Shown here: in pieces, positions 58,021-64,000 of the stretch
How the letters are laid out: each line of letters opens with the position of its first letter
Position numbering within the stretch: position 1 is the first letter of the stretch
Assembly: GCA_042408445.1 (NCBI GenBank)
Contig: JBHORC010000014.1
Coordinates: 21,876 to 85,875 of the forward strand
DNA from: CF-46 sp042408445
Lineage (GTDB): Bacteria; Chloroflexota; Limnocylindria; Limnocylindrales; CSP1-4
DNA length: 64,000 nt
Reading direction: 5' to 3'
Translations under genes and position numbers: made by a program
Notes under the pieces: generated by a model
What the model was told of the DNA's origin: nothing
The model's input: the letters and a program-made list of their open reading frames with translations, nothing else
Database searches by the model: none

Positions 58021-59016
58021 ATGCGCACCCCATTCCGCTTGCGGCGTGCCGTCCGGGCACGCGGCCTGCTGCTCTGCGTTGCCGTGATCACGGCCGTCAT
58101 CGCCGCCTGTGGCAGCAGCGCCGCCGCTTCTCCGATGAGCGCGGTGGGTGCCCCGGTGGCAGCCGCCAGCGCCGGAACCGGCGCCAACGACGGCCTCGAC
58201 AGCCAGGGAGGCGGCACGGACCTGGGCAACGGCGGCTCGACGTCCGGTGGCCAGACCGGCGGCACCGGAGGTGGACCCCTCGCCGCCGTCGACACGGCGA
58301 AGATCGTTCGAACCGGCAGCCTGCAGCTGACGGTCGGCGACGTCCCGAAGGCGCTATCCAGCGCCCGCGACAGCGTCCAGCGGTTGGGCGGCTACATCGG
58401 CGCGTCGCAGCAGCAGTGGAACGGCGATCGGCTCGTGGCAACCGTCACCTACCGGATCCCCGCTGGGAGCTGGGAAGGCGCGCTCGACGCGATCCGGAAC
58501 CTCGGCGTCGTCGACGGCGAGAAGACGGACGCGCTCGAGGTGACAGGCCAGCTCGTGGACATCTCGGCGCGGCTCCGGAACCTGCGTGCGAGCGAAACAG
58601 CGCTCGTCGGGTACGCGACGAACGCCCCGAAGGTGAGCGACCTGCTGGAGATCGAGGCGCGACTGACCGACACCCGCGGCCAGATCGAGCGCCTGGCAGC
58701 CCAGGAGGCGGAGCTCCAGGACCAGGTGGCCCTCGCGACGCTGACGGTGACGTTCGGCACCGAGCCCGTTGCCGTGCGGGAGACCGCGGCACGGTGGGAT
58801 CCGGCGGCGGAAGTCGACCGGGCCACCGCGACGCTGATCTCGCTCGGCCAGGCGGTCGTCAGCTTCGCGATCGTATTCGCGATCGTCTGGCTGCCGCTCC
58901 TGATCGTGATCGGACTGGCGGCCGCCATCGCGTTCGTCGTGGCTCGGCGGCTCGGGTGGCGACGGCCGCCGGCGCTCCCGCCGGTCGTCCCGCCGCAGGC
59001 GCCGACGAGCGCCTGA
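58021..59016 (+). CDS. DUF4349 lipoprotein
   Basis: A 331-residue exported protein. The signal peptide ends in the lipobox VIAAC (Cys about 31), followed by a long Gly/Ser/Thr-rich linker. DUF4349 begins near AKIVRTGSLQLTVGDVPKAL and continues through GGYIGASQQQWNGDRLVATV, a coiled segment (LLEIEARLTDTRGQIERLAA) and DQVALATLTVTF; a C-terminal span (SFAIVFAIVWLPLLIVIGLA) and a Pro-rich end follow. ATG 58021 follows GGAGG. Function of DUF4349 is unknown; it is probably a cell-envelope stress or adhesion protein. Confidence 0.88.
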   Translation: MRTPFRLRRAVRARGLLLCVAVITAVIAACGSSAAASPMSAVGAPVAAASAGTGANDGLDSQGGGTDLGNGGSTSGGQTGGTGGGPLAAVDTAKIVRTGSLQLTVGDVPKALSSARDSVQRLGGYIGASQQQWNGDRLVATVTYRIPAGSWEGALDAIRNLGVVDGEKTDALEVTGQLVDISARLRNLRASETALVGYATNAPKVSDLLEIEARLTDTRGQIERLAAQEAELQDQVALATLTVTFGTEPVAVRETAARWDPAAEVDRATATLISLGQAVVSFAIVFAIVWLPLLIVIGLAAAIAFVVARRLGWRRPPALPPVVPPQAPTSA

Positions 59017-59087
59017 CCCGCGGCAATCGCGGGGGAGGCTTCCGCGGGCCCCCAGGGGCGACGAGCCCGACGTGGCACGATGCCCGG

Positions 59088-59906
59088 GTGACGGAACAGG
59101 CGGAGCGATACGACCGGATCGCCGACGGCTACGGGCGTTGGTGGGGGCCGATCATCGCGCCGGCGGCCGTCGGCGTGCTCGACCTCGTGGACGAGGCCGT
59201 CCGGAGCGGGGCAAGCACGATCGTCGACATCGGCACCGGGACCGGCGTCCTGGCGATCGCGGCAGTTCGCCGGTGGCCCACCGTCCGCGTGGTCGCCCTC
59301 GACGCCTCCTCGGGGATGATCGAGAAGGCGCGCGGCGACGCGGCCGCAGCGCTCACACCGGCGCAGCTCGAGCGGATCGACTTCCGCGTCGCGTTCGCCG
59401 ACGAGCTCGGGCTGCCGGATGCCGCGGCCGATATCGCCGTCTCGTCGTTCGTCCTCCAGCTCGTGCCGAATCGGTTCCGCGCGCTCCGCGAGGCGCGGCG
59501 TGTGCTTCGCTCCGCCGGCGTCTTCGCCTGGATCACGTGGCTTGCCGGCTCCCGGCCGTGGCTGCCCGACGACGACTTCGACGATGCCCTCGACGACATC
59601 GGCGAGGAAACCCGGGAGTGGGATGACCGGCCGGGCGACCTGCCGGACGCCGAGGCCGCGATCGCCCAGATGCGACGGGCCGGGTTCCGGAGCGTCACCG
59701 CGACGGCCGGGACGCTCGTGCACCCGTTCGATGTCGACGGCGCGGTCGGCTTCCTGACCGAGTTCGACGAGGAGGACCTGATCGACAGCCTGGGTCGCGA
59801 CCGGCGCCGCCGGTTCGAGGCCGCGCTTCGGCGCCGGCTGGAGCGCCGCCCGAGCCACGAGCTGGCGCTCCACAACGCGACCGTCTCGGTCCGGGGCGTC
59901 CGCTGA
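59088..59906 (+). CDS. SAM-dependent methyltransferase (class I)
   Basis: A 272-residue protein from GTG 59088. SAM-binding motif I is TIVDIGTGTGVLAIAAVRR, post-I VRVVALDASSGMIEKARG, and motif II ADIAVSSFVLQLVPNR, as in UbiE/Methyltransf_11 proteins. The first residues YDRIADGYGRWWGPII resemble the UbiE/BioC N-terminus. The C-terminal ~90 residues bind the substrate and are not diagnostic. Confidence 0.85.
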   Translation: MTEQAERYDRIADGYGRWWGPIIAPAAVGVLDLVDEAVRSGASTIVDIGTGTGVLAIAAVRRWPTVRVVALDASSGMIEKARGDAAAALTPAQLERIDFRVAFADELGLPDAAADIAVSSFVLQLVPNRFRALREARRVLRSAGVFAWITWLAGSRPWLPDDDFDDALDDIGEETREWDDRPGDLPDAEAAIAQMRRAGFRSVTATAGTLVHPFDVDGAVGFLTEFDEEDLIDSLGRDRRRRFEAALRRRLERRPSHELALHNATVSVRGVR

Positions 59907-59949
59907 CCGGCAGCGCGCGAGCGGCGCGACGCGACGCGACGCGGAGCCC

Positions 59950-60387
59950 ATGACCGTCGTCGGCGCCGACCACGTGCAGATCGCGATGCCGTCCGCCGGC
60001 GAGGACGAGGCGCGCGCGTTCTACGGCGGGATTCTCGGCCTCGAGGAGATCCCGAAGCCGGACGTGCTCGGCGACCGCGGCGGCTGCTGGTTCCGTGCCG
60101 GCCCGGCGATGGCCATCCACCTCGGGGTCGACCCGGACTTCCGCGCCGCCCGGAAGGCCCACCCGTGCCTCGTCGTCGACGACCTCGCAGCGATGCGGGT
60201 CGCCCTGGGCAAGGCGGGCGTCGCGATCGTGGAGGACGCCAGCGGACTGGGCGTGGACCGCTGCTACGTGGCCGATCCCTTCGGCAACCGGATCGAGCTG
60301 CTCTCGGCGAGCGACGCCGGGTTCAGCCTCAGCATCAGCCTCGCGGAGCGACCGCCGTCGCGAGTCGCGCGAGACGCCGGCGGCTGA
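59950..60387 (+). CDS. VOC-family dioxygenase/glyoxalase-like protein
   Basis: A 145-residue VOC protein: ADHVQIAMPSAGEDEARAFY, GGCWFRAGPAMAIHLGVDPD, HPCLVVDDLAAMRVALGKAG and the closing RCYVADPFGNRIELLS. Potential metal ligands are His (VQIAMP strand), His (IHLGV) and Glu (IELLS), so a metal enzyme is plausible. 43 nt after the methyltransferase gene. Confidence 0.85.
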   Translation: MTVVGADHVQIAMPSAGEDEARAFYGGILGLEEIPKPDVLGDRGGCWFRAGPAMAIHLGVDPDFRAARKAHPCLVVDDLAAMRVALGKAGVAIVEDASGLGVDRCYVADPFGNRIELLSASDAGFSLSISLAERPPSRVARDAGG

Positions 60388-60401
60388 CCGACGGAACGGG
60401 C

Positions 60402-61100
60402 TCAGCCCTCGGACGAGCCCTCGCCGCCCTCGCCGCCGCTTCCGGAGTCGCCGCTCGCCGTATCGCTGGCGGCAGCCTCGCCCTCGGCGGCCTCGCCCTC
60501 TGCGGCCTCCGCGACGGGCTCCGTCTCGACGCGTGGCTGCTGGACCTTGGCGATGATCTCGTCCGGATCGGTCAGGAGCGTGACGTCGTCCGGGATCACG
60601 AGATCGCTCACCTTGATCACGGCGTCGAAGTCGACGAGCGTGTCCACGGAATACTCGAGCGACTGCGGCAGGTGATCCGGAAGCGCCTTGACCCGGATCG
60701 TCTCGATCGGGTGCAGCAGCGTGCCGCCGTCGCGGTCGACCGCGGGCGAGACGCCGGTCGCCTCCAGCCGGACGTCGACGGTGAGCTCCTCGGTCATCCG
60801 GACCAGGAACAGATCGACGTGGACGGGTCGGCGGTTCACCGGATGAACCTGGATGTCGTGGACCAGCACGGGCCGTGCCCGCTTCCCGTCCACGGACAGG
60901 TCGATCAGCGCGTTCTGGCCGGCCTTCCGGCGAAGCAGCTCGAACTCGTGCGCATCGAGGGAGAGCGTCTCCGACGCGACGCCGTGGCCGTACACGACGG
61001 CAGGAAGGCGACCCTCGCGACGCATCGCGGCGACCTTCTTGCCGAGGATCGTGCGCGGCTCGGCCTTCAGGCTGGGACGGCTGGACGTGGCGGTGGCCAT
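60402..61100 (-). CDS. rplY: 50S ribosomal protein bL25 (CTC form)
   Basis: A 232-residue CTC-type L25: the N-terminal 5S rRNA-binding domain (LKAEPRTILGKKVAAMRREG, LPAVVYGHG, ETLSLDAHEFELLRRKAGQN) followed by the TL5/CTC beta domain (RPVHVDLFLVRMTEELTVDV, HPIETIRVKALPDHLPQSLE) and an acidic Gly/Ser/Glu-rich tail of ~45 residues. Long CTC forms are common outside Proteobacteria. It has a ~75-nt leader with a hairpin and no operon partner. Confidence 0.95.
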   Translation of the reverse strand: MATATSSRPSLKAEPRTILGKKVAAMRREGRLPAVVYGHGVASETLSLDAHEFELLRRKAGQNALIDLSVDGKRARPVLVHDIQVHPVNRRPVHVDLFLVRMTEELTVDVRLEATGVSPAVDRDGGTLLHPIETIRVKALPDHLPQSLEYSVDTLVDFDAVIKVSDLVIPDDVTLLTDPDEIIAKVQQPRVETEPVAEAAEGEAAEGEAAASDTASGDSGSGGEGGEGSSEG

Positions 61101-61148
61101 GGCGGGGTGACCTCGGTTGGTGGCTCGTGTCGGTCGGGGCGCGGCTCG

Positions 61149-61165
61149 CCGACACGTCGTGTCGG
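61149..61165 (-). promoter_or_regulatory. Hairpin in the bL25 leader
   Basis: CCGACAC (61149-61155) pairs with GTGTCGG (61159-61165). A TAAGGT box (minus strand, 61184-61189) would start the message so that this hairpin is in the untranslated leader, a place where ribosomal proteins often bind to repress themselves. Both are inferred. Confidence 0.3.
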
Positions 61166-61240
61166 GGCGCCCGGAACCGCGACACCTTATCACGACGGGC
61201 CTCCCGCACCCACTCCGGCCGACCGAACGGCGCCTCGGTG

Positions 61241-61246
61241 TACAGT
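61241..61246 (+). promoter_or_regulatory. -10 box of the second response regulator gene
   Basis: TACAGT lies nine nt before ATG 61256, so the leader would be at most a few nt. Confidence 0.4.
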
Positions 61247-61255
61247 CGGCCGGCC

Positions 61256-61954
61256 ATGAGCGCCACGATCCTGATCGTCGAGGACGAGTTCGCCGTCGCC
61301 CGCGGCATCCAGTACGCCCTTCAGCAGGAGGGCTACCAGGTCGCGGTCGCGAAGAGCGGCGAGGAGGGCCTGGACTTTGCGACGAACCAGGCGCCGGACC
61401 TCGTCGTCCTCGACGTGCGCCTGCCGGGGATGGACGGGTTCGAGGTCCTGCGACGCCTGCGCGCGACGGGCTCGAAGGCACCCGTGCTCGTCCTGACCGC
61501 GCGCGACGACGAGGTCGACAAGGTGATCGGGCTCGAGCTCGGCGCCGATGACTACCTGACGAAGCCCTTCGGCCTGCGCGAGCTCATGAGTCGGATCCGG
61601 GCGCTCCTGCGGCGCGCGTACGGCGACCTGAGCGACGCAGCCGGCGGGCGGGTCATCCGCCACGGCGACCTCGTCATCGACCTGGAGCGGCGACGCGTGC
61701 AGCGCGGCGACCGCCGCATCAGCCTGACGCCCACGGAGTTCGAGATCCTGCGCCACCTCGCGTCGCGACCCGGCCGCGTCTACACCCGCGGTGAGCTGCT
61801 CGAGCTGCTCCGCGACTACGAGGCGCTGGACCAGGACGAGAAGACGATCAACGTCCACGTCAGCCACCTTCGGGACAAGATCGAGGACGACCCCGCGTCG
61901 CCCGCCTTCGTCATGACGGTCCGTGGTGTCGGCTACGCCTTCGCCGAGCGGTAG
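61256..61954 (+). CDS. OmpR-family response regulator
   Basis: A 232-residue regulator: receiver with ILIVEDEFAVARGIQYALQQ, phospho-Asp in LVVLDVRLPGMDGFE and Lys in DDYLTKPFGLRELMSRIRAL; winged helix ending SLTPTEFEILRHLASRPGRV, HVSHLRDKIEDDP and TVRGVGYAF. Standard family length. Its end overlaps the histidine kinase gene. Confidence 0.95.
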   Translation: MSATILIVEDEFAVARGIQYALQQEGYQVAVAKSGEEGLDFATNQAPDLVVLDVRLPGMDGFEVLRRLRATGSKAPVLVLTARDDEVDKVIGLELGADDYLTKPFGLRELMSRIRALLRRAYGDLSDAAGGRVIRHGDLVIDLERRRVQRGDRRISLTPTEFEILRHLASRPGRVYTRGELLELLRDYEALDQDEKTINVHVSHLRDKIEDDPASPAFVMTVRGVGYAFAER

Positions 61955-63692
61955 CCAGCCCGCCGAGCCCGAGCTCGTCCACCGTCGGTCGCTGATCCCC
62001 TACCGGATCCGTCGGCTCGGCCCGAAGACGCTCCAGAGCCGCCTGACCGTCGGCTTCGCCGGCGTCGTGGCGCTCACCCTGTTCCTCGTCACGATCTTCG
62101 TTCTCAACCGGCTCGACGACGAGTTCCGGCAGCAGCAGCTCGCCGACCTCCGCGCCCGAACGGAGCTCGTCGCGGGATACGTCGATGCGCTCGCGTGGCT
62201 CCAGATCGGTCCGGCGCCGGTCGTGGACGCCGACAACGTCGTCAATCCACGGGTCGCCTCGGCGATCACCGCCGACCGGTTTGCCCGGTTCATGGCGGAC
62301 CAGCTCGCCGAGGCGGACGTCGACATCGTCCTGGGGCACGCGCCGTCGGAGGGCGGCGACGCGACGACGGTGATCCCCGCAACGAACGGCGCGTTCCATC
62401 TGGCCGTGCAGTCCCCCGGCCGGCCCGGTCTGACCCAGGAGACGCTCGCCGCCGATCCCGTGATCCGGCCGGCGACGTTCGGGACGTATCCCTACGTGAT
62501 CGTCGTCCAGCTCTCCAACCCGTACACCTTCCGGCAGACCGCGATCGAGAACGTCGCAACCGTCAGCGCGGCCGTGGGCGCCCTTGCCCTCGGGATCGCG
62601 GTGATCGTGGCGGCGGCGATGGCGCTCCGCGTCACGACGCCGCTCCGGCGCCTGACCGAGGCCTCCCGCGCGCTCGCCGAGGGCCAGCTCGGCGAGCGGA
62701 TCCCGCGGGCCGACATCGCCGGCGGCTCCTCGGAGATCGCGGCCCTCGCGACGCAGTTCAACGCGATGGCCGACCAGGTCGAGGAGAGCGTCGAGCGGAT
62801 CCGGCGGGACCGCGACCGCGGCCGTGACTTCCTCGCCGACGTCTCGCACGAGCTTCGGACGCCGATCGCGGCGCTCCTGACGTTCAACGAGCTCCTGACC
62901 GAACGAGCCGGTGACGACCCGAAGGCACGGGCCGAGTTCCTCCACAACAGCCGCGTCCAGCTGGAGCGGCTGGATTGGCTCGCCCAGAACCTCCTCGAGC
63001 TGTCGAAGCTGGAATCCGGGCTCGTGCTCCTCGACCTGCGTCCAGACGATCTCCGCGTCGCCGTCGAGTCGGCGGTGGAGCAGGCGCGGCCGGCGGCGCG
63101 GCGGCGGAACCTGGCGCTGGACCTGGCGCTCCCGGACTCGCCGGTCCGCGTCCGGCACGACCCGCAGCGGATCGGCCAGATCGTCACGAACCTCGTCGGC
63201 AACGCGATCAAGTTCACGGCACCGGGCGGCCGAGTAGCGGTGACCGTCGCCGGGTCCGACGACGGCGCGACGATCGAGGTCCGCGACACCGGCGTCGGCA
63301 TCGAGCCCGAGGAGCTGCCGCTGATCTTCGACCGCTTCTACCGCGGGTCCCTCGCGAACGAGGCCCGCGCGAGCGGCAGCGGGCTGGGGCTCGCGATCGT
63401 CCGGTCGATCGTCGACATGCACCACGGGACCGTGGCGGTGTCGAGCAGCCTCGGGGTGGGGACCGCGTTCACCGTCCATCTCCCGGCCGACCCGCGCAGC
63501 GAGTCGGCCTCGTCACCGCCGACACCATCCGTCCCGGCGACGGCGGCCGCACCCGTTCCGGCTCCGGCGCCAGCGGCGCCGATCGCGCCCGCGGGGCCGC
63601 TCGCGCCGCCCGGCACGGTGGACAGCGCACCGAACGTGGCGGATTCTTCACCGAGCGGGCGCCCGAGCCTGAACAGCGATTCGTCAGGCTGA
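61923..63692 (+). CDS. HAMP sensor histidine kinase
   Basis: A 589-residue kinase from GTG 61923, overlapping the response regulator by 32 bp. Spans 1 (VGFAGVVALTLFLVTIFVLN) and 2 (VGALALGIAVIVAAAMAL) enclose a ~155-residue outer sensor. HAMP (RVTTPLRRLTEASRALAEGQ) leads to HisKA (FLADVSHELRTPIAALLTFN, phospho-His in SHELRTP) and the ATPase domain with NLVGNAIKFT, VRDTGVGIEPEELP and GSGLGLAIVRSIV. The last ~70 residues are a Pro/Ala-rich tail of unknown use. Confidence 0.93.
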   Translation: MVSATPSPSGSQPAEPELVHRRSLIPYRIRRLGPKTLQSRLTVGFAGVVALTLFLVTIFVLNRLDDEFRQQQLADLRARTELVAGYVDALAWLQIGPAPVVDADNVVNPRVASAITADRFARFMADQLAEADVDIVLGHAPSEGGDATTVIPATNGAFHLAVQSPGRPGLTQETLAADPVIRPATFGTYPYVIVVQLSNPYTFRQTAIENVATVSAAVGALALGIAVIVAAAMALRVTTPLRRLTEASRALAEGQLGERIPRADIAGGSSEIAALATQFNAMADQVEESVERIRRDRDRGRDFLADVSHELRTPIAALLTFNELLTERAGDDPKARAEFLHNSRVQLERLDWLAQNLLELSKLESGLVLLDLRPDDLRVAVESAVEQARPAARRRNLALDLALPDSPVRVRHDPQRIGQIVTNLVGNAIKFTAPGGRVAVTVAGSDDGATIEVRDTGVGIEPEELPLIFDRFYRGSLANEARASGSGLGLAIVRSIVDMHHGTVAVSSSLGVGTAFTVHLPADPRSESASSPPTPSVPATAAAPVPAPAPAAPIAPAGPLAPPGTVDSAPNVADSSPSGRPSLNSDSSG

Positions 63693-63758
63693 GGCCGTTC
63701 GGACGTCCGGGCCCCTCGCTGCCGGTTGTCCAAGCGCGCATGAGATCACCACACCCAG

Positions 63759-64000
63759 ATGACTGATCAGTCACGCCGTCCCTTCGATGACACGCAGCCG
63801 CACGACAGCGGCGCGTATGGCCGCCCGGCCGCCTCGTATTCCCCCGCCCCGGACCCGCGCAACGAGTGGAGCAGCGCTCGCTGGTCCAACCAGGAGCCGA
63901 CGCCCGAACGTTGGTTCGAGGCGCCGGCTCCGGCGGTCGCCCGGCCGGTCGACCCTCCCGCGCGTCGCGCGCCGGGTGCCGGCACCGTGCTCGCCGCCGC
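63759..64000 (+). CDS. Unidentified protein, 3' partial
   Basis: ATG 63759 begins a frame open to the right edge (80 codons seen). The product starts MTDQSRRPFDDTQPHDSGAY and continues as a Pro/Ala/Arg-rich, Trp-containing, probably disordered cytoplasmic head with GTVLAA at the edge, perhaps the first turn of a membrane span. HtrA-like proteases with such heads often follow kinase/regulator pairs, but nothing diagnostic is present. Confidence 0.45.
   Translation, partial: MTDQSRRPFDDTQPHDSGAYGRPAASYSPAPDPRNEWSSARWSNQEPTPERWFEAPAPAVARPVDPPARRAPGAGTVLAA
63760..63773. other. 14-bp palindrome over the start codon
   Basis: TGACTGATCAGTCA is a perfect palindrome that includes the second and third base of the start codon at 63759. 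A palindrome this long is expected by chance a few times in 64 kb, so function is uncertain. Confidence 0.3.

Overview
The window is very GC-rich and bacterial. Translationally coupled ATGA/GTGA overlaps and GTG starts are common, and several promoters sit 6-9 nt in front of the start codon. Gene content (Flp/Tad-type pilin-like genes, USP-fused GpgS, RhaEW fusion, mycobacterial-style LigC, PT-repeat surface proteins, many ArsR/MarR/PadR regulators) fits a Chloroflexota lineage, perhaps a Limnocylindria-like soil or freshwater member, with Actinobacteria the main alternative. There is no rRNA here, so this placement is inference. No CRISPR array, IS element, integrase or phage gene was seen.

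1-6.8 kb: a left-truncated fusion of universal-stress domains to glucosyl-3-phosphoglycerate synthase overlaps a glycerate kinase gene. Then come a VapBC-type toxin-antitoxin pair with a tandem-repeat operator, an endonuclease III-like glycosylase with an altered FeS ligand, and a divergently read OmpR-type response regulator/histidine kinase pair.

6.8-19 kb: two consecutive minus-strand operons have the same four-gene order (TadE-like a, TadE-like b, a ~790-residue TadG-like protein, and a 38-43-residue single-span membrane protein). Each is closed by a GC-rich hairpin. A lipoprotein, a cupin, an MFS sugar-porter-type transporter and an orphan Flp-type pilin with a PKPTKT-repeat tail follow. 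No Tad ATPase, platform or secretin gene is present in the window.

19-22.9 kb: two MarR regulators, the second overlapping a ClC chloride transporter gene with CBS and TrkA-C-like domains, then a ZIP metal transporter.

23-35.4 kb: a complete L-rhamnose locus. The minus strand reads rhaI-rhaEW-rhaB-FMN lactate dehydrogenase. The plus strand reads rhaR (DeoR)-rhaT-rhaP-rhaQ-rhaS-rhaM. A shared AT-rich region holds a four-copy ATTGC operator. Together they import L-rhamnose, isomerise, phosphorylate and cleave it, and oxidise the C3 product through lactate to pyruvate.

35.5-49.7 kb: a tRNA-Thr(CGT), VOC proteins, secreted and membrane proteins of unknown function, a CGNR zinc-finger regulator, a beta-propeller lipoprotein, a RibD/DHFR-like reductase, GNAT, two ArsR-SRPBCC pairs, a PadR/SnoaL divergent pair with twin palindromes, and a GGDEF/HD-GYP protein overlapping a PT-rich surface protein gene.

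49.7-64 kb: an unusual HTH-ClpN fusion, an HEWLH-containing unknown protein, an ECF42-like sigma factor with its DGPF/YCII partner, a cyclase-like/SRPBCC fusion, a LigD-type polymerase with a novel C-terminal extension convergent with a LigC-type ligase, a DUF4349 lipoprotein, a methyltransferase, bL25, and a second response regulator/histidine kinase pair followed by a gene that runs off the right edge.
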